Part shown: positions 36,301 to 45,700 of the stretch, piece by piece
Numbering within the stretch: the stretch's first letter is position 1
Layout: each line of letters begins with the position of its first letter
Assembly: GCA_021736135.1 (NCBI GenBank)
Contig: JAIPGO010000014.1
Location: 1-56,533 of the forward strand
DNA: 56,533 bases
Reading direction: 5' to 3'
Source: Candidatus Cloacimonadota bacterium
GTDB taxonomy: Bacteria > Cloacimonadota > Cloacimonadia > Cloacimonadales > TCS61
The notes under the pieces: generated by a model
The model's input: the letters and a program-made list of their open reading frames with translations, nothing else
What the model was told of the DNA's origin: nothing
Database searches by the model: none
Translations under genes and position numbers: made by a program

Positions 36301-38030
36301 ATATAAGAAGCTGTTAATGTTTGCGGTACACGCGTCCATAATTCAAGGGATCCGTCTCCCATCAGAGTATTCCAGTGCGAAAAATTATAAACATAATTAC
36401 TCGGATTCTGAGGGAACGTCAACCAGAGATAATATTTTCCCTGTAATACTGCACCACCCATACTAAAGATATCATCTCTGAAAATACCTCCCCATATCCC
36501 CAATGCAAGGGCATTGTTAAAGGGTGTATGGGTTCCCGTTGTGGTTGTTCCCAGCGCTCCAATACCGCCGTCTGCCAGAGTTGTTGTCCCGTCGAGGTAA
36601 AATCCTTCTGCATTTCCTGTCCCGCTTGCCCAGTTGTTGGAAGCGCAGGTAGGTATTACGGCAAAGGGCATCATATAGCCGTTAGACGTATTTCCGTAAT
36701 ACCAGCCGGAAGTTCCCATATATCCACGATAACTATAATAACTCACTCCCAGGTTGATCGCGGCATTCATTTGAGTAGCAAAGGGACTGGTATAAACTTC
36801 CACAAAATTATCATCATCCCAGAAATTTCCCTCATAATCGAGCATTAGTTCCTTCACTGCTTTACATACTGTTATGGTGGAATATCCTGAAGAGCTTGGA
36901 TCACCGGTTAATAATGCCCGGCTATACCAGGCTGTATTTCCCGTATAGGGTGTCTTTTCATAAGCCAGAACCTTCGAGATTACAGTCTGTAGTGAGGTGA
37001 TCGAAGAAAAAGTCATTCTTCCCATAATTACATCACCCAGAACATCATCTCCTTCCAATTGGCTATAGGGATGATCACCTTCACCGGAAGAATACCAGGT
37101 CGGTATTGTGTAGGTTCCACCACCATCACCCATAATATTTACATACTCGGGCGGATTCTCCCAGTTATCATAGGCATCTTGTATATACGCTTTGATAGAT
37201 GTATTAGTTGATCCTGTCTCTGATGTGGTTGCCACGACAACGTTAAATCCTTTCTGACGTTTCCAGTCTGCGAGATATGCCAGGTTGTTCACAACATTCG
37301 CATCGTTATTACAAATAAAAATTATGGTTGGCACCTGATATTCATCACGCAGGCTAAGCTGGTCATAATTCAGTGTATTTGCCTGGTAAATCCCTTCAAA
37401 AGCACGGGAACGCTTTCTCTCTGCATATTTGGCATTGATGCCGTCCCTCCCGCTTACTGTTATCTCTACTCTGATATTAGTATATATGGTCAATGTTCGT
37501 TGTGCCGGATCATACTGGAAAGGACAAAAACTTACCGGTACTACTCTGAAATCACGCATGATAGCCGGAGTCCCTGTCCAGGCTATTTCTTCAGGATATA
37601 TGCTGCTCCCTCTGTAAAATTCCCGGTTAATAGTAAATCTGTCCCTGGGAGCCTCATTGTCGTGCTGCATCTCTTCTTCTGGATATACAAGCACATCTGA
37701 TATTACTTTCTGCTCATAACTTACTACCTTTAGCATGACTTCACCCTGGTCAGGTATTATGAGCGCTTTAGCAAATACGGGAACATCCGGCATCCCCTCG
37801 TTCAACAGGTCTCCTGCCTCAGGATGACTGATCGCAGTATAAACTTCTCCGGCATATTCTTTGCTTTCCAGCTCATAGCCATCTAAATTGAAATCAACTT
37901 GTGATATACTGTCCGTCTGCTGTTCACATTGGAATAAATCCGGAATCCCTGTCTTTCCCGTGTCAATCCATCTGCCTAAAAGGGGCAGACTGATTACTAA
38001 TAAAATAATGAATATGATTCTTAATTTCAT
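33363..38030 (-). CDS. C25 (gingipain) family protein, His-to-Tyr variant, C-terminal dockerin
   Basis: 1555 aa from ATG 38030, where AGGTGAG is well placed; a GTG at 38039 is less likely. Signal peptide, then a pro-domain (to about 230) and a C25-like domain (about 235-600). The position of the gingipain His reads YRGYMGTSGW (Tyr437), while the Cys is kept (TCASNN, Cys462). Ig-like domains and two beta-rich modules with PMIAAFWDDL and LLPFWDDLYP follow. A dockerin (about 1448-1520) has two Ca2+ loops (DVDSNGYVEAYD and DVDGNGAIESYD), followed by a basic tail and no FlgD-like sorting domain. A tandem paralog lies 12 bp upstream. It is either a pseudo-peptidase or a peptidase with another His. 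Confidence 0.75.
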   Translation of the reverse strand: MKLRIIFIILLVISLPLLGRWIDTGKTGIPDLFQCEQQTDSISQVDFNLDGYELESKEYAGEVYTAISHPEAGDLLNEGMPDVPVFAKALIIPDQGEVMLKVVSYEQKVISDVLVYPEEEMQHDNEAPRDRFTINREFYRGSSIYPEEIAWTGTPAIMRDFRVVPVSFCPFQYDPAQRTLTIYTNIRVEITVSGRDGINAKYAERKRSRAFEGIYQANTLNYDQLSLRDEYQVPTIIFICNNDANVVNNLAYLADWKRQKGFNVVVATTSETGSTNTSIKAYIQDAYDNWENPPEYVNIMGDGGGTYTIPTWYSSGEGDHPYSQLEGDDVLGDVIMGRMTFSSITSLQTVISKVLAYEKTPYTGNTAWYSRALLTGDPSSSGYSTITVCKAVKELMLDYEGNFWDDDNFVEVYTSPFATQMNAAINLGVSYYSYRGYMGTSGWYYGNTSNGYMMPFAVIPTCASNNWASGTGNAEGFYLDGTTTLADGGIGALGTTTTGTHTPFNNALALGIWGGIFRDDIFSMGGAVLQGKYYLWLTFPQNPSNYVYNFSHWNTLMGDGSLELWTRVPQTLTASYIETIPFGSSYYLVSVMDSIGNAAEGAWVTLTGDDTDFSITGYCDANGEIILDLDGADEGDYTLVISKHDHIPVVEEITIEQVEQFVDIEDVVYDDSAGNGNGQVNPGETVEVMLTLENSGTMAVSDVTVTLNCDNEYLTILTNNIAFGEIPAGGSSTAVSGFEIEFDDAIQGGVEIVMNAIISGSGHNIWETCFMVRVYGPSLYASDYTIAGDGVIVPGETADLYFTIENNGELPAAGVTGQLTCGDNRIIIVDDNGSFGTIAAGSSSNNSLDRYTITAGAAIVPGTYIPFSIHLTSLAGYDSFVNISVPIGEAVLSDPYGPDDHGYMCYDDGDVYYNLCPAYDWIEIDHDYGGAGTSISWAGGTATGTGGGTGNFANIMLPGDFTFVFYGIEYHQICVCTNGWIAPGYHETANFMNYQIPGPQGPSPMIAAFWDDLNIGSGDVLRYFDEDLHYYVVEWSRITNGDTGAGETFQIILYDPIYYPTNTGDSEIKMQYMDVTNNNAGSYPSNHGQYCTLGLENEDSQTGLQYTFNNAYPAACKPLEDNMAILFTTNTPEVLEPPSALLNVEEFSFQLEPGETGSNILEIGNDGEANLVYNISKDYQSRDMGGPDAYGYMWYDSDEPGGPVYNWVDISTTGTQVSFTGNDTGTGFFDIGFSFNFYEEDYTQFRINPNGWIGFGSDNSEWSNEAIPNPNAPCPALLPFWDDLYPEIDGNGGGNVYYFSTGTELIVMFDQVEHYAGVNNGTYDFEVIINSEGSIKYQYHSLSGDIDTNTIGIQDAGGTNGLQVCFNSDYLHEDMAIEFYQIIDWLQISQASGIVTSGENQQITITVETSELELGDYLCHLHLTTNDPNLSDLIIPVELSVGSVVVNYGDVDSNGYVEAYDASISLQYFVGMDPIPAIDPIPWEPLRILAADVDGNGAIESYDASLILQYYVGIINVFPVEINMREMTGIRASSNADNKDKSSGSKKTQNVLYKK

Positions 38031-38042
38031 ATAGCTCACCTT

Positions 38043-41000
38043 TTATGGAGTTTTCTTATCAGGAATACTTTTTCTTTGATCTGTTTCTTCTGTTTTCAGC
38101 CTGTTATTAATGGAACGGGAGGAGCTGTTACCCCCTGTTCGACGCATACTATTCTCTACAGGGAACACATCTATTATTCCCACAAAGTATTGCAATATCA
38201 AAGAGGCATCATAAGATTCCACTGCCCCGTTACCATCCACATCTGCTGCCATTATTCTGATCAATTCCCAGGGTATGGGATCGATTAATGGAATTGGATC
38301 CATGCCCACAAAATACTGCAGACATATTGAGGCGTCATAAGCTTCCACTGCTCCATTACTGTCCACATCACCATAATTAACCACCTGACCTCCGACATTC
38401 AGATCAACCGGTATGATTAAACTCGACATATTGGGATCATTCGTCGTCAAAAGAAGATTGCATATATATGCTCCCAAAATAAGATCTGAAGTATCTACGG
38501 TCAAGGTGATCTGCTGGTTTTCTCCACTTCCCACAAGTCCCGCTGTCTGTGAAATATCAAGCCAGTCAATAATTCGCATAAATTCTATTGCCATATCTTC
38601 ATGCAGATAATAACCATTATATGAAACCATCAAGGCAATAACCCCATTCTCATCTTGAATACCAATAGTATTGGTGTCAATATCGCCGGCAAGAGTATGA
38701 TACTGAAATTTTATGCCGCCAGTATTGTTGATTATCATTTCAAAATCATAAGTACCATTGTATTGTCCGGCATAATGCTCCACTTGATGGAACATTACAA
38801 TCAATTCTGTTCCATCACTGTAGTAATAAACCTCTCCACCACCGTTACCACCAATCTCCGGATGCAGATCATCCCAGAAAGGGAACAATGCCGGTTTGGG
38901 AGAATCAGGATTTGGCAGACTCGTGTTTGCCCATCCCGGATTATCTGCCCCAAATCCTATCCAGCCGTTAGGATTGATAAGGAATTGTGTATATTCCTCC
39001 CCATAAAAATTGAAGGAAAATCCTATATCCATCAATTCAGTCCCGGTATCGTTGCCTGAAAAACTAACCTGCGAACCATAACTGCTGATATCTATCCAGT
39101 TATATTCAGGTCCTCCCGGTTCATCGCTGTCGCTCCAAAGATAGCCATACCCATCCGGTCCCCCGCTTTCCCGGCTGCTTTGATAATCTTTGCTGAGATT
39201 AAATACCAGACTGGATTCTCCGGAATTGCCTATTTCCAGAAAATCGTAACTCACTTCACCGGGTTGCAGTATAAACTGGAATTCCTCCGTATTCAGCACG
39301 GCAGCAGGTGGCTCAAGTATTGCAGGAGAATTCGTTGTGATCAATAATGCCATCCCATCTTCCAGAGATCTGGCAGCGTCCGGATATGTATTATTGTAGG
39401 TATATTCCAGCCCTATCTCTCCTGTATGATCCTCAATCCCAACCGTGCAGTACTGACCATGATCTGCTCTGTAATAACCACTGTTTACATTATTTATATC
39501 ATTATACATTATCAGGATGTCACTGTCACCTGTCTGGCTCGGATAGAATACAGGATTCCTGATTATCATCTGGAAGGTTTCCAGAGCATTATTATATTCA
39601 TTCTGCAATCTTGACCATTCGATGATATATTGATGATTAGCGCTGTCATTATAATAACAGATATTGCCAGAAGTACATTTTAAATCATCCCAGAACGCTG
39701 CTATCATTGGTGAAGGACCTCCGGGTCCCGGAACATGCCAGTTCATAAAACCTGTCTGTTCTGTCACTCCCGGTGCTGCCCAGCCATTAGTACATATTGT
39801 TATCTGATTATAATCCACACCATAAAACTGCATAATAAATGGTAAATTGAGGGTGGTGATAGCACCAGTGTCTCCCGGCTCGTAAAGTCCGGTATCTGTC
39901 CCCGGACCACCATAGGCAGGATCTATTTCAAGCCAGTTGTAACTCGGAACTAAGCTATATTCATCGTCTTCGTCATCATATATATAATATCCATAAGCGT
40001 CTGCTCCCAGTGGATCTGTTTCGTTCACAACTCCTATAGAAATTAAAAAACTTGTACTCGTGCTGTAACCGTCTGCTGTAATTTGCAGCATCACGGGTAT
40101 CTGGCTACCCGGCAATATCTGGCTGTCAGCAGATAATTCAAACCTATTGCCGTTATTATTACCGGTTCCTCCCATTACTATATTACCAAAACTTCCCAAT
40201 CCATCAATGACCGTCAGACGGTTGTCGTTACAGGTCAATTCCGCCATTACACTGTAAGCTGGCAGATCGCCAAGATTATTCAAGGTTATATAAACCTGAG
40301 CTGTTTCTCCCGGATCAAGTATTGCATTACCACCAGATACTGTATAATGGTCATAATCAAGCATTGGCCCGCTTATCTCCAGCTCAAGGGCGTCAATCCA
40401 ACCATCTCCCGTCGCTGAAATATCCATAGAACATAATATGCCTATTCCTCCAGGAGTATTCTCTGCAATTTCAACGATATACGCAGAAGGAGCTTCTACA
40501 GTCTCTCCCGCATTGATTGTGCCAAAATTTACTGATGAACTGGTTATCAAGATATAGGGAGAGGATGATCTCATGATCATATTTACATTGTTTTGAGTAG
40601 TTGTTCCATAATTATGCATATTAATCCATAATTCCACCGTTTCTCCCGGATTACATATTTCATCTCCATTCCCGTTGGAATTACCAAAATTGTCATCATC
40701 AATTTCCATAGATTCCACCGTAACCAAACTCACTGTATTTCCTATCGTCAATATTCCCTGGTAGGGCAGGCAATCATGGCCAGTTACCGTTACCGTTACT
40801 TCACCCGCTATTAATTCATTCAAAGCAACAAAAACGCTGCCATTGGCATCTGTAAAACCATAAGAACTATGAGTGCTTTGCAATAGAGATACACAGGCGC
40901 CTGGAACCCCTTGACCAGATATCAGACTCACGTTTACTTCCAGAAAATCAAGCCCGGTATTTACTTCTTCCTCATAATTAACCTCGATTGCCCGCGGTAT

Positions 41001-42701
41001 ATCTGTATATAACTCCAGCCCCGGATCTCCCATCAGGTTGTTCCAGTGAGAAAATATATTGACTGCATTGCTCGGATTCTGAGGATAATTCATATATAGA
41101 TTTAATTTTCCCCTTACCAGTGCTCCGCCCATACTGAAAATATCGTCGTTGAATATTCCGTGAAAGATCCCGATCGTGACGCAATTATTAAAACAGGTGT
41201 GTGTTCCCGATGTGGCAGTGCCTATAGCGCCTATTGCGCCTTTCGGAGTGGTTGCTGTTCCTGCTTTGGCAAAATATTCACTCCGGCAGTTTGTTCCGGA
41301 AAATCCTCCTGTTCCGCAGGTTAATATCGAAGCAAATGGCAGCATAAAACCATTGTTCAATGAGTTGATATCTGTTGTGTCCCAACCGCTCATGCCAATA
41401 TAACCTCGATAACACATAAAGCCCACGCCGGCATTGATCCCGGCATTCATCAATCCGTCATAATCACCACTGTAAACTTCGTTGAATTGAAAACTCGCAT
41501 CATAATCTAATATAGTTTCTTTTACTGCTTTACAAGTGTTTATTGTGGACTGACCTGATGAGGAAGGATCCCCTACCAGTAACGCCCGACGATACCAGGT
41601 CGTATTTGACATTAAAGGTGTTGATTCATATCCTATTATCTTGGAGATCAAGGTCTGAAGCTCAGATGTATTATTAAATGAAAGACGGCCAATCATAACA
41701 TCAGCCAGCACGTCGGTCCCATCCAGTTGCGAATAAGGATGATCACCTTCTCCATTGTAACCCGACCAGTTCTCAAACCAGGTTGGTATTGCATAGGTTC
41801 CATTAGCATCACCAACCAGGCAAACGTAATCAGGCGGATTTTCCCATGTATTATAGGCAGATTGAATATAATTCTTGATTGATGTGGTACTTGTGCCTGT
41901 ATGTGAGGTGTTGACGCTGTGTACCTCAAAACCTTTCTCCTCTTTCCAGTCTGTTAAATAAGTCAGGTAACTCGCTACTGTTGTATTATTCGGCGCTATA
42001 AAAAGATAACAGGACTGCTGGTATTCGGGATCACGTTCCCTGATCTGATCATAGTTAATGATCACAGACCGGTAGATCGGCTCAAATGCTTTGGATAACT
42101 TTCTGTCCCCTCTGGAGTTGAAACCGCCTTCTGCGCTCAGGTTCACCCGCAGGGAAGTTATAATTCGTAACTCACGGCTACCGGGATTATACTGAAAGGG
42201 CTGAACTGTAAAGTTTACCACATGAAAATCACGTAAAACTGCTTCTTCCCCGATCATAACCAGGCTGCCGGGAAATTCCACATCAGAATTATAAAAATCC
42301 TCATCTATAATAAATGACTCACCACCACCCTCATTATCACTTAGTAATTCACCCTGAGGATATAGCAATATATCAGTGATCACTATTTCTTCATATTCAA
42401 TAATATTCCATTTAACATCACTTTCTGCCGGTATTGCCACTAATCTGGAAAATAGCGGAATATCCGGCTTGCCGGGGACCATTAATTCTCCACCTGTCGG
42501 ATGTGTTAATAACTGCCATTTTATACCATCCCGATCAATTGATTCCAGATCATAGCCATCAAGAGTGAATTCGATCTCTGTTGTTGTCAGATTAGAATTC
42601 AAACTCTGTAATAATTCATCCGTTGTATCCCCTGTCTTTACCCATGCTGCTGATAATCCATATAATGAAATTAAAATCAAAACCACCAAAAATCTCTTCA
42701 C
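38043..42701 (-). CDS. C25 (gingipain) family protein, His-to-Tyr variant, C-terminal dockerin (paralog)
   Basis: 1552 aa with a GTG start; GGGAGG lies 4 nt upstream. Same architecture as its downstream neighbour: signal peptide (1-18), pro-domain, C25-like domain, Ig-like domains, two WDDL modules, dockerin (about 1443-1515; DVDSNGAVEAYD and DVDGNGAVESYD) and a charged tail without sorting domain. The expected catalytic His reads YRGYIGMSGW (Tyr434); Cys462 is kept (LTCGTGG). Both paralogs share a conserved GTHT-FNN segment about 40 residues after the Cys, with a His that could substitute. The C-terminal third is the most similar part of the pair, which points to tandem duplication. Confidence 0.75.
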   Translation of the reverse strand: MKRFLVVLILISLYGLSAAWVKTGDTTDELLQSLNSNLTTTEIEFTLDGYDLESIDRDGIKWQLLTHPTGGELMVPGKPDIPLFSRLVAIPAESDVKWNIIEYEEIVITDILLYPQGELLSDNEGGGESFIIDEDFYNSDVEFPGSLVMIGEEAVLRDFHVVNFTVQPFQYNPGSRELRIITSLRVNLSAEGGFNSRGDRKLSKAFEPIYRSVIINYDQIRERDPEYQQSCYLFIAPNNTTVASYLTYLTDWKEEKGFEVHSVNTSHTGTSTTSIKNYIQSAYNTWENPPDYVCLVGDANGTYAIPTWFENWSGYNGEGDHPYSQLDGTDVLADVMIGRLSFNNTSELQTLISKIIGYESTPLMSNTTWYRRALLVGDPSSSGQSTINTCKAVKETILDYDASFQFNEVYSGDYDGLMNAGINAGVGFMCYRGYIGMSGWDTTDINSLNNGFMLPFASILTCGTGGFSGTNCRSEYFAKAGTATTPKGAIGAIGTATSGTHTCFNNCVTIGIFHGIFNDDIFSMGGALVRGKLNLYMNYPQNPSNAVNIFSHWNNLMGDPGLELYTDIPRAIEVNYEEEVNTGLDFLEVNVSLISGQGVPGACVSLLQSTHSSYGFTDANGSVFVALNELIAGEVTVTVTGHDCLPYQGILTIGNTVSLVTVESMEIDDDNFGNSNGNGDEICNPGETVELWINMHNYGTTTQNNVNMIMRSSSPYILITSSSVNFGTINAGETVEAPSAYIVEIAENTPGGIGILCSMDISATGDGWIDALELEISGPMLDYDHYTVSGGNAILDPGETAQVYITLNNLGDLPAYSVMAELTCNDNRLTVIDGLGSFGNIVMGGTGNNNGNRFELSADSQILPGSQIPVMLQITADGYSTSTSFLISIGVVNETDPLGADAYGYYIYDDEDDEYSLVPSYNWLEIDPAYGGPGTDTGLYEPGDTGAITTLNLPFIMQFYGVDYNQITICTNGWAAPGVTEQTGFMNWHVPGPGGPSPMIAAFWDDLKCTSGNICYYNDSANHQYIIEWSRLQNEYNNALETFQMIIRNPVFYPSQTGDSDILIMYNDINNVNSGYYRADHGQYCTVGIEDHTGEIGLEYTYNNTYPDAARSLEDGMALLITTNSPAILEPPAAVLNTEEFQFILQPGEVSYDFLEIGNSGESSLVFNLSKDYQSSRESGGPDGYGYLWSDSDEPGGPEYNWIDISSYGSQVSFSGNDTGTELMDIGFSFNFYGEEYTQFLINPNGWIGFGADNPGWANTSLPNPDSPKPALFPFWDDLHPEIGGNGGGEVYYYSDGTELIVMFHQVEHYAGQYNGTYDFEMIINNTGGIKFQYHTLAGDIDTNTIGIQDENGVIALMVSYNGYYLHEDMAIEFMRIIDWLDISQTAGLVGSGENQQITLTVDTSDLILGAYICNLLLTTNDPNMSSLIIPVDLNVGGQVVNYGDVDSNGAVEAYDASICLQYFVGMDPIPLIDPIPWELIRIMAADVDGNGAVESYDASLILQYFVGIIDVFPVENSMRRTGGNSSSRSINNRLKTEETDQRKSIPDKKTP

Positions 42702-42750
42702 AAAGCCTCCCTGACTGCGGGACTGGTTGTTACCAGCCCCGCTGAATTTT

Positions 42751-45700
42751 TTATTTTATAAGCACTAATTTATGACTCTCAGTACTGCCTTTTGTTCGCA
42801 TCAGACAGATATAAGTTCCGCTGGCAGCTATTTCTCCCGCTTCATCACAGCCATTCCAGGCTAATTTATGATAGCCCTCCGTTTGTGTGCCGTTAAATAG
42901 CTGAGTGATCTTCTGCCCCCGTAAATTATATATGGCTATCTCTACTTCTCCTGCTTCGGCCAGAGTGTATTCAATCGTTGTGGCAGGATTGAAAGGATTA
43001 GGATAATTGCCGGTTATTAATGATTTTGCCGGCACTGCCGGGTAACTGTCACCCAATAATATGGTCTTCCGGTCTTCTCTGTCATTGATCCTGATATATA
43101 CATCCACCTCGCATCTGCCGGTTATTCCCTCAATTGGGATTCGCATAAAAGCCGCACCTGTTTCCAGGGGCTCTGCACTCGCTGCCGCATACCGGTAGAT
43201 GTTGTTATTATTATTCCAGGCAAAAAGTGCCCCTTCGATTACTGCCGGTTCTCCAGGAATAATATCTGTGCTGCGGATCATTAATTCAACTCCAAATATC
43301 TCACCCTGAGCAAATAGTTCCAGCCAGTTCTCGCCGTCTATGATACTTGCTCTCAAATCCACATCTCCGACTGGCACTTCAGATATTCTGCCCGTCTCGG
43401 CAGGGAATTCTGTGATCAAGCCAACCACATATTGCAGGATCAATCCGGCATCATATGCCTCCACGCTGCCATTCCCATCCACATCTGCCCTGAGTATCCG
43501 CCATTCTTCCCAGGGTAATGGTGCCCCCTGAGGGTCTAATCCTACTGCATACTGCAGCAGTATCGAACTGTCAAAAGACTCCACATATCCATTATCATCT
43601 ATATCTCCATATACTATTGTATTCATTCCCACATAAAGAGTCACAGGGATAACCAGTGAATAGTTACCACCTATTACCGAAATATCTGCGCTAAAGATAC
43701 CTGCGGCCAGACCGCTCGTATCAAAGCTCAATGCATGAATTGCTGTATCTCCTCCAGTCAAAGTTCCGCTTGATTCTTCAATGCTGATCCAGGTTAAAGG
43801 ATTACCATTGCTGCTGATATTGATCGTCCCGGCTACTGTATGAGGAGCGTTACCATAATCATCTCCCGTCAGCTCCCAGTTTAGTTCCACATCACCTATG
43901 AAACCGGTCATAATACTCACATTCACCGTTGCCGTAGCCGTCTCCCCATTCTGCAGATACCCCCAGCCACTGGAAGTTTCCCCATGCCAGTTGCCGGCTG
44001 CACCATTTCCCGTCTCTCCCAGAAACTCCAGTTCATCGCTTCCTCCAATGAAATCCGTTGCACTGTTTACAATGATCCCTTCCGGAAAATCAATTACTAT
44101 ATCCTTTATCCATTCCAAGTCCACGCTGTTATTAGTGCAGGAAAATGTCCAGTCAACGGTCTCTCCCGCCGTGAAACTCAAAGCATCACAAGTCACGGTT
44201 GATCCTGCGATGCTGCGTTCTCCTGTTGTGTCCGTGATGAATATTGTATAATCTATTTCACCGGTATAATTGTTGTTTTTTATTTCAAACTCACTGCTGC
44301 CTGTCGTCTCTGGATCAAGAGAAAGTTCCACTTCCTCAGTCAGACTTGTCAATCCTGCTTCTGCAACCCCAAACTCGCCTACTGTAAAATTCCAGATCTC
44401 TTCTCCCGCTGTTGCCGTGATCATAAAGGTTAAGGGAACACCATTCAGCATATCATCAGTCAGTAAAAAGCTGAAGCAGTTATCCAGGGTTGCATTTCCC
44501 CCTGCCGGGATACCAGCTCTAATTTCGCTGCCGTCGCTTATTTCTACAAATTCACTGTCACAGATCAATTCCAGAACCAGTTCTTCCGAGGCTTCTGTAC
44601 CTACATTAAAAAGTGTAATTCCCATACTGGCAAATTCACCCGCTTCCAGTATATCGTCATTGCCCGATAATATCTCATAACCCAGCATCTGGATAAATGC
44701 TCCGCCATCAAGCACTAATTCCACCTCTTCAATTTCAGTTATTTTATTATATCCCGTAATTGTCAGGGTCAAAGTTGTTGGTTCTTCAGGTAATGCTCCG
44801 AGAAAAAGAGTTGCTATGCCATCTATTCCACTGTATGCCTGTGAGATCAGTTCTCCCTCGAGACTCAGGCAAACCTGAGCTCCTGCAAAACCAGTGTCCA
44901 CAGTGTAACTCTCCTGCATATTCATTAAAGTCGGGCTAAAGATTGCCTCTATCGCCTCAGGTGTCATTGTCCGCACCTGTAATGATGGATCCCCAAATAT
45001 ATGCCAGGTGCGGGCCATGGCAGTATCATTACTCTCATCGATCATATATGATACGCCATTGAACCATAATCCGCCTATCGTATTTAACTCATCAGCACAC
45101 ATCAAATCTATTGTTTCATCCTGAGCATACATCGGAGGTGCCCAGCTTTGATTGATCGAGGAGGCAAACATCGCTATTGCTCCCGTGGGTGCATCTCCAT
45201 TCGTTGCCCTAAGCCACGCTTCCGCAAAACAGGTTGTGTTCGTGAAATTGCCATTGACGCAGGCTATCGATTGAATAAAGGGCAGCATATAATCATTAGT
45301 TAAAGCATTTACGTATGTATTATTGAAGCCTGTTGTGCTCCAGGATGTATTACTTCCATGTCCGCAGTAATTGATGATTCCTCTGCCCTCATTGAGTGCA
45401 TTAGCCACCATCGTGGCATTACCGCCATTAGTGTCATATATCTCATCAACAAGCAGATATCCGTAATCCAGAAGATCATCCCGTATATAGCCCATGTGCA
45501 CATAATCTGCTTCACCGTAATGCCCTTGACCATTTCCCTGCGATGAGGCTATGCCAATGCCTTTCTGCATCCAGTCTCCATCTGTTATATCACGCTCGTA
45601 ATATACTGAACGCTCAGCCTGCGTTGCCGCCTGTTCACCTGTTACTGCGGAGAATCTGCCTATAAATATTTCCGAATAATAATCCCCACCTTCCAGATAT

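Noticed and set aside
42717-42742. Hairpin between the active C25 gene and its downstream paralog as a terminator
   Set aside because: The stem has one mismatch and is followed on the minus strand by the ribosome site of the next gene, not a U-run.
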